In this document: one piece after another, positions 11,004 through 21,900 of the stretch | Layout: each line of letters starts with the position of its first letter | Position numbering within the stretch: the stretch's first letter is position 1 | Source of the DNA: Udeniomyces pyricola | Taxonomy: Eukaryota > Basidiomycota > Tremellomycetes > Cystofilobasidiales > Mrakiaceae | Length of the DNA stretch: 64,000 bases | Assembly (NCBI GenBank): GCA_039545295.1 | Contig: BCIK01000013.1 | Location: 682,001 to 746,000, forward strand | Direction of reading: 5' to 3' | Notes under the pieces: generated by a model | Seen by the model: only the letters and a program-made list of their open reading frames with translations | Told to the model about the DNA's origin: nothing | Database searches by the model: none | Position numbers and translations under genes: made by a program

Positions 11004-12424
11004 AGGAAGGCTTGAGAGAAAAAAGGGTTGGAAAGAGATGATTGGTGTGTAGTTTAGGGTAGAACTTGTCAGATCTTTCTTTTTCTGCCTTCTCCTCTCT
11101 TCTAGCTTTCCCTCGTTCTTCTTCTCGTTCTTTTCTTTCTCTCCCTCTGTTGTTCTTGTGTCTGATGCGCGTGTTTAGAGTGGAAGTAGAGGAGGTAAGG
11201 GGTGGAGGGGGGAGGAGGAACGTCACGTGTCCAGTCACCGTTTTCTTACACCATCACAAGCCATGCCCGCAAGTGGTTTGGTTCTTTCCCTTTTCTCCTT
11301 TGTCTCCCTTTTTCTCTTCCTTTTTTCTAAGATGACACAAACGACGAACCGCGATGAAACATCTCTCAAACCCTTTTCTTTTCTTTCTTCTTTTTCCGTC
11401 TCTCTTTCATCACCCCATACATATACTCTTTCGTTTTTTTTTTGTTTTTGTTTCCTTTTTCTAGCTTGCTTCTGCTGCATGATGCTCCTGCGTTTCCAGG
11501 CGCTACAGTGTATCATCAAGCTTTTTTTTTCTTCCTTTTTTTTTCTTGATTCTTTTGTGTGTGTGTGTGTGTTTTGTGCGTTCTGTTCTTATTCTTCTTT
11601 GTTTCTTTGTCAACAACGTATGACCATTTCTCCATGTCCCCCCCCCCCCCCCCCCCCCCCCGGGCCCGGCCCGGCTACTCCACCCCTCTTGCCTAGTTGA
11701 TTTGCATCTTGGCAAGTCTATGAAGGGTAGGTAAACTGGCTTGGCGAATGACGTGAGCTTTGGAAAAAAAAAGAAGAAGAAAAAAAAAACAGTAGAAGGA
11801 AAAAAAAAAAAAAAACCATCTCAGTTTTAACGAAGTGTTTAACTGGTTCAAGCCTTTGTTCACTCACGACCGGCCGGCCGGCCGGCTCGCGGGTTTTCTT
11901 CTTTTGCTCTTGTTCCCCCTTTCGCTCGTTAGAAACGAAACCAGATTAGAACAGAAAGAAAAGAAGAGAAGAACATGCATGCATTGATGTGACGATTGAG
12001 GGAGGAAAGCTTGTATGTATGACGTATTGGGATGGGATGGATCGATCAGGGTCGACGCGAAAGTCGAGTCCGTCGAAAGAAAGGATGCACAGAGAGAAAG
12101 AAAGGGTGAAAGAATGTAGTCCCTAGGGCAAGGGTCAGGAGTAGTTGCTGATGATTGGATTGAGAAGGGAGGGGGAGTGGACCGGCCAAAAGAACTAAGA
12201 AAGAAACGAGGGAAATGGAAAAAGGGGGGGGGGGGAGGAGAGAGAGAGAGGGTTAAAGGCAGGGCTACAAGAGGAAGGAGCGTGAGGTGGGAAAGGAATT
12301 GCATATCAAAGAATATTCATCTGCAAATCAATCCGCGCCTTCGGTTCCTTGATCGTGTCGCCGTTTAAAATCTCTCTTTCTCCTCTCTCACTCTCACTCT
12401 CTCTCGCCGTCTCTCAACTCCACT
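10933..12424. other. Convergent spacer rich in simple repeats
   Basis: Non-coding stretch between the VMA10 stop and the stop of the minus-strand wall-protein gene. It contains a GA run (about 10974-10999), long T- and C-rich tracts including a poly-C run at about 11639-11660, A runs near 11762-11816, a CCGG tandem (about 11871-11886) and a G run near 12225. Apparent frames of up to 170 aa are CT/GA-repeat translations. No gene is supported. Confidence 0.6.
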
Positions 12425-12836
12425 TTAAGCAAAGTAGAGACCGGCAGAGACGACACCGAAGACGGTAGCGACGAGGCCGGACGAGAGGTAGGCAGTGGCA
12501 CCGGCTCCACCAGTGACGGCGCTGGAAGCCGACGCGGCAGCGGCCGAGACGGACGAAGCAACGTTGGAGGCCGAGGCGACGACGCCAGTCTTGGTGGTGG
12601 AGGAAGAGCCAGTGACGGAGGAGACCTTGGAGGCCGCAGCCGAGGTGGCCGAGGTGGCAGCCGAGGTGACGGAAGAGGCGAACGAGGAAGCGGCAGCGGC
12701 GACACCGGTGGAGGCGGAGGTCGACGACGAAGCAGCGGACGACGAAGCTCCGACACACGAGGTGGAGGATCCAGCGGTGATGGTGAGCTCGCTAGTGTAA
12801 AGGGTGGATCCCGTCGAGTCTGCAGAGGCGAAAGCG

Positions 12837-12919
<83 letters not shown>

Positions 12920-13842
12920 TCATAAATATCAACGCCATTGGGTTAGGACAACGGTTGATGAGGATGAACAGCATGCGATGATAGGATAAAAAAGCAGGAT
13001 GGAGTCGAGACGACGACTTACCCTTGAGGGCGATAGAGACTGCGGTGCCAGCGGCGAGGTCAACGGTCCAGGTGTACTGGCTGTGATGGCGAACAGGGCG
13101 TGTGAAGAGAGAGAGAGAGAAAGACACAAAAAAATAAAAGAGATGACAAGAATAGTGATAGACAAGTGGGGCGCCGAGGGGGGGGGGGAATAAGATGTCA
13201 GCGATGGAGAGATCGAAAGGCGAGGCGGCAGAGGGAGGACGAGGCGGTCGGTTCGATTCGGCGAATGATTTTAGGAGTAGGAAAGGAAAATAATCTAAAA
13301 CGAGGGAACGATCGACTAACGTGCCGGTGATGGTACCCAAGTTCTCGAGGGGGGTAGCAGAGGGCTCTCCAGCAGGGATGACGGTCAGGTAGTCTGATCA
13401 TGAGCAAAGGGGTATGACCAACAGGAAAGAAAGAGGGCATCAAGTCAGCCAAACATCCTTTCCTTGCACGATCCTCCTCGAGGCACAATCGCAAGGGGGA
13501 ACGGGCGAGGGGCGCGCAGGAAGAAAACAACAATGACTTACAAGGAGAGGTGGTAGCGTCCCAGCTGAGGAGGGTGGGCTAATTGGTTTGACAAAGATCA
13601 AGACAAGACGCGTCATAAGCGATGAGATCTACGGTGTGAGGCCTGCCCATGAGGGACGATATCAAGGGCGGAAGGCGAAATGGGGGAAGGGAGGGAGGGA
13701 GGGAGGGGGGGAGATATGCAAAGGAGTGGAGAAAGAAAGAGGACAGAGAGAAACGAACCTCGCAAGTGACGAGCGAGGACGGGGTGTTGATGACGGCCTG
13801 GGTGGCGGCAACAAGGGAGAGGAGGGCGACGGCGGCGAGCAT
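12425..13842 (-). CDS. GPI-anchored Ser/Ala-rich cell-wall protein with Kre9-like N-terminus, 215 aa
   Basis: Five exons, 13842-13759, 13578-13542, 13393-13321, 13080-13022 and 12819-12425, with all phases closing. Residues 1-16 (MLAAVALLSLVAATQA) are a classic signal peptide. Residues 17 to about 105 follow the fungal wall-protein pattern INTPSSLV-C-PTLLSW...PYYLTVIPAG...YTWTVDL-AGT-VSIAL, as in Ser-Thr-rich GPI-anchored membrane proteins related to Kre9/Knh1 N-terminal domains. Two Cys (residues 27 and about 122) could form the domain's disulphide. The rest is a Ser/Ala/Thr/Val-rich stalk, expected to be O-glycosylated. The C-terminus has a small-residue segment (GGAGA) followed by a hydrophobic tail (about 20 residues ending GLYFA), as expected for a GPI attachment signal. 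Intron 4 contains the CA/TG microsatellite. The function is probably structural or adhesive at the cell surface; no catalytic motif is seen. Confidence 0.85.
12840..12917. repeat. CA/TG dinucleotide microsatellite, 39 units, inside an intron
   Basis: An uninterrupted 78-bp CA array on +, which is TG on the coding strand of the wall-protein gene. It lies in the last intron and ends about 20 nt before the 3' splice site at 12820. Long TG arrays can adopt Z-DNA and in RNA bind GU-rich-element proteins. Confidence 0.97.
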
Positions 13843-15578
13843 AGTGATGGAGAGTGAGTGAGTGGGTGTGGGTCTAGAGACGAGTGTGGTGTTGGAGTAG
13901 ACGATGGAGAAGAAGAAGAAGAAGAAGAAGAAGGAAAATGGAGTGGGAGGAGAAACAGAAATCAAAACCGATGGCTCACGTTAAAGCCCATTCCATCCCC
14001 CATGCCTTCAGTCGCCCGCCCTGCCAATTCAACAATCACAGCATACGATCATCCCATCCCATGGGGCTCCACATCAAAACACGACCCTCCGCTTGTTGAC
14101 CTCATCAGATATATATATCATTACAATATATCATGCAAGCCACACTTGATCACTAGCATGATCTCATCCCTTATACCGTACACGCCCCATGTATCCATTC
14201 TTATCTAAGACGCATGGATCGATCATTTATTAGTATGTATATACAGTCAGTCACCGTCATCCATCGCGCCCCATGTTACAAGTGTCAACCAAAGCAAGCC
14301 CCTCCCTCGTCCATCTATTACTGCCGGCCATCTTCCCATCTTTCCATTCCCCCATACGCTCTCCGCAGTCTTCCAGAGCTGCTCTCCGGCGCGCGACGTC
14401 TCCCCCTAATCATGAGCCCTCTTTTTCTCCTCACCTTATATGAACGATAACACCATACAGTCGCTTCACATCGGATCGCTCTTGGCTTGTTTCTTCCGGC
14501 GACTGAGCGCCGAGCCTGCTTGCACTAGTCTGTCTGCTCGTTTCGTTCCCACTGCTCCACGTATGACGTTCATCCATCCAGCAGCCGCAGATCGATCCAG
14601 CCCATGTATGTTTGTATGCGCTCATATTCCAATCACACCCACCGGCCGCGCGCTCCATATCATATACAAGTATACATACCATACCTTCATTTATATATAG
14701 GCCGTTGCTGTGCGCTCATGTCTGTCCGACCTGACATCCAAAGTACTACTACTACTACCACTAAAGGACTTCAAGCATTTATACTCAGCAGCAGCAACAG
14801 TATCTTACCAGCTGTCTCCCCTTCAGCTCACCTCACTGACGAGCGTACCCGATGACCAGTATACGGATTCAGCACTGATAAACTACAACAGCTCGCTCGG
14901 TCCTTTGGGATCTCAGAGCCTGTTGACCGTTGACCGGTGACCGTGCTGCATGCGCACGCGTACCTTGCGTCATCGTCAGGCTATGTACGATCAGCGCCTC
15001 TGCAGTCAACTGCGATATGGCACGTATAACAGCTTGCGAGTCTGCACAACGCACCGCTATATAACGTCTTGGCGTCTTCAACGCACTGCGCTTGGTCTAT
15101 ATATCGCTCTCGTGGCGGATATGTGTCTGGTCTAGATGATCGATCATGCATCATGTTCAAAACGGCGCGATCCGGTTCGAGGCGCGTTCGTTGATCCAGC
15201 CGGCGTATGACTAGAATGCGCTATTCAATGATCATTATGATTGTCACAGTAACTGATCTACCTGCACATAGATATGGTGCGACAACATGGCAGGTCGGTA
15301 TATACTCAGCCATTGGGCGGGTCGATGTGGAACATATTGCGCCAGTGATTTTGAGGTATAAATTCAGACGAAATTAGTGGAATCAAAGCTGAAGAGGAGT
15401 TAGGTAACTCTGGCCTACGCGTCTGTCATGATGACGGACCTCTCCGGCCTCTCTCCCCAACCTGCCCCAACGTCATGTTGAATAAGATGATCGAGTTGAT
15501 AGACAACGTCTCTTCACCATAGCCAACGCTTCAACCAGCACCTTCCTTTGTCTTCACTCAAACCCTCCTTGTTCGACC
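13843..15578. other. Divergent spacer, no gene seen
   Basis: About 1.7 kb between the starts of the wall-protein gene (-) and the HAD phosphatase gene (+). It begins with an AAG/GAA run (about 13909-13932) in the wall-protein leader. It then turns AT-richer with many short palindromic words. Small ORFs show no motif, codon periodicity or splice continuation. Probably two promoters. Confidence 0.55.
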
Positions 15579-17818
15579 ATGATCACTGTTCCCGAGCTTC
15601 TCGAAAAGTACAAGTCGTGCCCTTACGTCTTCCTCTCCGACTTTGACGGGACCATCTCCACCGAAGACAGCAACGACTTCCTCATTGTGAATCCGCTTCG
15701 ATGACCTCCCGCCGACCTTGACATGTCTCGACCATCATGGCGACATTCATCGACTCTTACTTTGAGCAGATAGCTTATTCCCTCTTTCTTCTTCCCTGTC
15801 CCTCTCTGAAAAGGACACCCATGGCATGGGTGCGGCCGACCGAAGGCTTCTCTGGGACAAAGTCGTCAGGGAGGAAGAGAACTTCCGAGACGCCTTCAAG
15901 ATCAGCCTCGAGTCGGTCGCAAAGAACTTGACGTTTGACGAGTGCGTCGCGGCCGCTGCCAAGGGTGAGTGCGTCAGTGACCTATGAGCGGACATGCCAG
16001 AGACGTATGCTGGACGTCTTTGCTATGGTATGAGATACGAGTTGGTCTGGGGTCCAGGATGTCGGATGTTATAATGAAGGACAGGAGAGAAGTAGAACGT
16101 AAGCTGACAGTCGACTGATTGATCCCTCCCCTCCCTCCCCCTCTCCCCTCCGCCTTTTTTCCTGTTTGATTTTGAGAACACAGAGATCAAGATCGACCCT
16201 GGATTCGTCCGTCTATGCTTTCTACATGAGACACTTCAACTTGCTGGGCAATCTAGAGACTTGCGTCAACTGAAACACGACTAACGCAACCAATCCTGGA
16301 CCCCCCTTTCCTTCTTCACCTTATTCATTCAATGCCCATCGCTGGCTCTTCTTGTCTCTTGTTTACCACCCCAGCTGAACTTTTACACGTGGTGTCAATC
16401 TCAAGGCATTCCCGTCATCATTGTAAGAAAGAAGAAGAGTCCTCGCCGAGGGTCTCTTTCGTTTCTTTGCCAAAGGGAGTTGGTTTCTTGCTATGATGGC
16501 TTACGTGTGAACTCGGACCCGTTGTCGCTTTGGGTCCTCACCAGGTCTCGTCTGGCATGGAGCCCATCATTCGTGGAATCTTGGCCGAATGGCTTGGACA
16601 GTGCGTGTTTTTTTTTTTTTTTTTTTTTTTTTGCTTTTTTTTCTTCTTCTGTTGAGCTTTGATTCACCATCAATCTCAATCGTCTTTTGAGATCCAGCCC
16701 ATATTTACCTCTCTAATCTGTACCCTCTTACAGAGATGCCGCTGACAAGCTCGACATCGTGTCCAACACGGTCTCCATCCCGACTGGCAAGCCCAACCAC
16801 TGGGAAATCGTCTATCGTCATCCCGAATCGGGTTTCGGTCACGTTCGTCTCGTTCTCAATTTTATCATTATTATTCATGGATCAAAATTGATCTCCATGT
16901 CAAGTGATTGTTTCGCCCAACGGAGCGAACAAAGATCCGGAAAATGAAAAAGCTGATGGTCTCTATGGTTAAATCATCTTGATCCCCCCCACCCCTTTTT
17001 CCTTCCTTTTCCCTCGAAACCCTCAATCTTCTCGACTGATGCATTGTGGTATATATAGGACAAATCACAAGCGATCCTTCCCTTCCGCGACCTGTCGAGC
17101 AAGCCCGTCCTCCTCTTTGCGGGCGACGGAATCTCCGTAAATTTTTATTCCTCTTCTTGCTTCTTCCCACCTCTGCTGTTGCACGTTGCACCTCGTACGA
17201 TCAAAACGCACGAGTTAGGCTTTTTCACACTACATATATATCACCCTCCCAATAGAAGCAAAAGCATCAACCCATCCTCTCCTTCCTCCTCCCTTTTTAC
17301 ATTCTCTCGACTTGTCTTCCTTATCCTTTGGCTTCCTTCCGGCTGATCTGCCTCGTGCCTGGACTGATCACCCTTCCAATATCTCGCCCGGCCTTGTGTT
17401 CTTCTTGGTCTCCCGATTTTTTTTTTCTCGTCCTTCCTTTCTTGTGGCTCCTAACAGGATATGTCAGCCGCATGCCACGCTGACGTCCTCTTCGTCAAGG
17501 ACAAAGGCGGAAACGACCTCGCGACGTTCTGCCGGAACAAAGGGTACCCTTTCTGCGTAAGTCTGGGCCAAATATATATATATAATCTGACCGAATCACT
17601 CGCTTCGTTGTTTCTTTTCTCTTCCCGTTTGGGTCGTCATTGATTTTTATTTTTTTTTCTCATTTTCGTTCTTATGCGTTTCCCTCTGTTTCCTTTCTTC
17701 TTTTCTTTCTTTCTTTTTTTTTCAGCTCTTTGGATCGTTCGACAAGGTCCTCGAGGAACTCCAAGCGATCGTCCAGGACGGCAAGAAACCCGAGGACGTG
17801 ATGAAGGTTGCCCCTTAA
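15579..17818 (+). CDS. HAD-superfamily phosphatase (PSPase/MtnX-like), 254 aa
   Basis: Nine exons: 15579-15686, 15814-15964, 16184-16206, 16375-16422, 16545-16600, 16734-16842, 17059-17136, 17458-17556 and 17726-17818. All junctions are GT-AG and in phase. HAD motif I is DFDGT at residues 21-25, with Asp21 as nucleophile and Asp23 as acid/base. Motif II is VSSG at 111-114, a motif III Lys is likely in GHDKSQAI (about 164-171), and motif IV is GDGISD at 187-192. The helical cap lies between motifs I and II, and the size (254 aa) fits the phosphoserine-phosphatase-like/MtnX group of small-molecule phosphatases. Similar fungal proteins are usually annotated only as HAD-like hydrolases, so the substrate (a phosphorylated metabolite) is unknown. 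Exon 3 is just 23 nt, and intron 5 contains a run of about 25 T. Confidence 0.88.
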
Positions 17819-18986
17819 GCGCGTCTGCAAGAACAAAAAAAAAAAAAGAAGAAGAAGAAAAAAAAAAACTCCTGAAGAAAAGAGGGCGGGACGAGGAGTA
17901 TCACTGTAGAAAATAGATGAGAGTTATAAGGGTTAGGTTGGGGGCGGATCGGCCTACGTACTGTAGCTAGATGATTACAAGGCATATATTCATCAAGGGT
18001 TCAGAAAGGGAGTCGTCGGCTAGCAAGGAATTTTAGATGTTGTCTCCCTCTCTGAAGAAACATGGATCGAAGACATCAAGTCTGTTCTTCACACAAACGA
18101 GAGAAGAAGAAAAAAAAGAAAAAAAAAAAAGCCCTCTCGCTCTTTTTCTTTCCTTTCAACGACGACGATAGCGACACATGGCACGATCATGGCGCTTATA
18201 GATGGACTACGACGCAGGATGAGTCAACAGATCTTGAAGCTAACTAGACATTAAGGACAATCCTGATATATATGAGTGACCTTCGTTGCATGTTCTCTCT
18301 CAAAAGCCATAGTGTCTTGTTTTTTGGTATTGTGAACACACAACAATTGGGAGAATACAATCCTACAAGAGAACGTGCAGAAAAAGAACAAAAACGGGAA
18401 AAGGGAGGGGGAGAAGAGAGAGAGAGAGAGAGAGCGGGGAGGAAAGGATCATAAGAAGAAGAAGAAGCGACATGAACCACCAGCGGATTGGGGTAGATTG
18501 AGTAGGAAAGAAAGAGGTGAAAAAAAAAAAAAAAAAAAAAGTGGATCGAGATCGATCGAGAGATGATAGGCGGATGCTGATGAGTGACTCGAATTGAGAT
18601 GTTGAGGATGAAATGGTGAGAGTCAAGCGAAAAATAACGATTTAGAGATGGAGGAAGGGGGGAGAGGGGGAAGTTAAGACGAGAGTGATTCCGTGGTAGA
18701 TGAATGATGGTTCGATTCCGAGGGTGTCAAGGGAAAAGAATAGAAAAGAGGAAGCAGCACAAAAAGTAGAGTAAAGAAGAAGAGCAAGACAAGAGACATA
18801 AAAATAATCAAACAAGAAGAGTCCAGCGTGACAAGAAGGATTGTGATTTAGGAAAGCACCAACGCCTCCTGGGGTACTGTATCAAGAGAACGAGGAACAT
18901 TATATAAAGAGTCAGCGCTTCCACTTCCTGTCTTGACGATTCTACCCGAACTTCGGATTTGATCCAAACGACATACCTTGGGGTCA
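17819..18986. other. Convergent spacer
   Basis: About 1.2 kb between two stop codons. It contains AAG/A-rich tracts (about 17834-17870, 18104-18131, 18521-18540) and a GA run near 18417-18434. Nothing coding is supported. A GGTTCGATTCC word near 18709 resembles a tRNA B-box but has no A-box or cloverleaf around it. Confidence 0.55.
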
Positions 18987-21900
18987 CTAAAAACCCCGGG
19001 AATGGTAGTCTGCATCCCATCCTTCATCCGCGTACATCATCGAGAGGTTACCATGGTGAGTGTTCCTTCTCTTGAGCCTTGCCCCGCCATCCTCTTCTTC
19101 TTCCCTTCTTTCCTTGGCCCGCTCAGCTTCTCTCTCTTCGTCGCTAGAATCCATCTCTTCTCCCGTTCGAGGATCGATTGGTCGGATCCGCTCGCCATTA
19201 CAACTCGAATTGGCGCGCTTCGTCCGGCGAGGAGGGAGGCGAGATGAGGTCGACTTGGAACGCTGAAGGTTGACACCACTAGGTGGTGTCGGCGAGGATG
19301 ACGTCGAGACAGTCGTGAGAGGACGAAGGGCGTTACCCCCGAGCACGGTACTACTTCGCTTGGCGGTGGGGGGAGGTCCGGGTGGCGACGATGGGTTGCT
19401 ACTAGGGTGAGGTCGCGGCGTAACCTCGCCCGAGTCGGTCGAGCTTCGTGTCCCCATATCCGGACGATCGCCCTTCTCTCCGGCCAATTTCGGCGTGCTC
19501 GCGCTTCGACTGATCCCACCAGCGGTACTCTCGCTCCCTCCGTTGGTTCTGGCTGCACCGGCACCAAGGATCTTCTGCCGTGACATGCGTTCCCAAAGGA
19601 GTTGCTTGCGAAGCTCTTCAGGAAGCTCGGCGGCCAGCATCTGCCGGCGAGTTGTGCGTGGCGACTGAGGAGCTGCAAATGCGGGAGGGCCCAAGTTGAA
19701 TTCCACAGCGGGTAGAAGCTGCTGGATTGGAGGAGGTGGCGCAGGAGCAACAGGTGGGGGCAAGACGACGGGTGGGACAGGAGCGGTCGCGTCCGGTGCT
19801 GGTTCGACCTGAGCAGGGGATATGGTTTCAACGGCGCCAGGCTGGGGCGAAGTAGTGGCACGCGCGGACGTCTGAGAAGAGTTGGAGGCCGAGGGAGAGA
19901 CAGCACTGGAAAAAGGAGCGAGTGCAGAGAAGCCATGTCGAATGTTGGAAAACGATGATTTCTTGGTGAGCGACGAAAGTGATGAGAGACGTTTGTGAGC
20001 CTCGGACGCCTCCCCCACAGGGCCATGGCCATTGCCCGAGTAGATGCTCTTGACAGGTGAAGTCTGAAATTGGGTAGTAGTGGAAACCAGCGAAAATGGA
20101 AAGACGCAGGGTCAGACTCGGCTCTTGGATGGTGTTGTTGTTCAGACCATACAATCGGACTAGAGACCAGGGAAATTGTCAACATACAGCTGGCTCGTGA
20201 GACTCCTCACTCCTACCGCCCTCGACTTCCTCACGGCCAACACACAGCTCGCTTGCAAGCGGAAGCGCAACAGCACTCTTCGTTCGCGGGAAAGGCAATA
20301 CATTGGAATCTATGGCGTCGTCATTCGAGGTGGTGACCTTGCCTTTGGTGGATGTAGTCATGCCGAAAGCGGATCGATGATGCTGCCAGAGATCTTGAGA
20401 ACTCTGTATTCAGCGAAGGTAGGTCAGTATCAACCTTTTGGATTTCAAACCGAAGCAGAGGGGCAGACGATGGGGCCGAAAAGAAGAAACAAGGGAAAGA
20501 AAGACGTACAGAGTGACTCTTCTGCCTGGCTAGACCACCAGACGTGCTGGCCGAGGCGACAGGCTCGGGTTGAGGCGGCGACGAAGGCATGCTTGCGATG
20601 GTACGATCCTGCTCTCGCTTTTCTCTCTCGCCTCGGAACATGTCGCTCAGCAAGCCCGAACTCTTTCCGCCTCCGATTCCTCGACTGCCCGTTCCGTCTC
20701 CCTTACCGTCGAGGATCGTCGTTGAACCGTGTGAGCTCTCCCTCCCAAGGCCGTAGAGGTCCGCCGCTGATTTGGAGGGCGAAATCTTTTGAAACATCGT
20801 CCGCTGGCGCTCCGCTTCCTCTTCAGCCTCGCGGGCACGCTGAGCGACGAGGAGCCGCTTCTGTGTCTGGGCCGAGACTTGACGCTTCGGAGCGGTCTTT
20901 GAACCGGGAGCATTCGAGATAGCGGTCGTGAGGTGAGCGATGGTGGGAACATTACCGGAGGTGAAAGACTTTCTTGACTTCGGCTTAGGACGAGTGACCG
21001 GTGCTGGCTTTGGGGATGGGTTTTCGTCTGACGCCCACTCTCCACTCTCGTTACCATCGAGGAGGACGACTGGCTCTTCTTTCACCAGCTCCGAAGACAC
21101 ATTCGCCCCAGTCTCCTCCCGCTTTGCTAACGATAGAGCCGGAACGACCGAGATGTCCTCTGACCAGTCCCCCTCGTCCTCAGTCGAACCAACAACGACC
21201 GCTTCTTCCGATTCTTCTGACTCCTCTCGCTCGGCTTTCTTTGCAGGGCCGGAGCCTCGCGAGGTTGTGGCAGCGTGTCCAGATGATGTTCGTCTCTTGG
21301 AAAGACCGGCAGCCGACTTGGCTTTGATGGCACTTGCAGCTCTTGCCTTCTCCTGGGGAAAACGACCGGCAAGGGGATGCACCCCTTGGCCAGATCGTCC
21401 ATTGACGGGAGGAGCCGGGTGCTCTTTGTTGCTGAGAGTGCCGGTAGCGGAAGGAGGATGAGGTTGAGGTTGGTGGGCACGTTTGGGAACGACCGAGGTG
21501 AGGGCAAAGGGCTTGGTACCATTAGCAGCCGAGGCAGACTTGCGACGTTGTTTGGACGCCGGGGCCATGGTCGAGGCCGCAGCCTTTTTCGTGACTTGAG
21601 GAGAGGTGGTGCGGTTGTGGAAGAGTGGTGGAGGTCGGGGCTGGGGTTTGGAATCGATGGCAGTCTTGGACTCGGGAGCGGGTGCGGGAGTGGAAGCAGA
21701 AACCGAGGATCTTGACGATGGCGGCATCGGTTCGGACGGTACGAGGTCTGTCTGATGAGGAGCTGGACTTGGGGCAGTACTCAGGCCCGGAAGGGTCATT
21801 TTCTTAAGTGGCGAAGACGAGGCTGGAGCATATGACGAAGACAACGCTGGCGACGTCCCGCTCAGGCTCGTTCGCCTGATCCCATCCGCCTTGGTGTGGA

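Noticed and set aside
12394..13340. Cys-Val repeat proteins on the minus strand
   Set aside because: Translations of the TG microsatellite; the repeat is intronic.
18700..18730. tRNA B-box-like word GGTTCGATTCC
   Set aside because: No A-box, no acceptor stem and no cloverleaf can be drawn around it.
19037..20185. 382-aa minus-strand open frame overlapping the regulator gene
   Set aside because: Arg/Leu/Pro-rich shadow of the DUF3295-like exon, which has the conserved motif in the adjacent frame.
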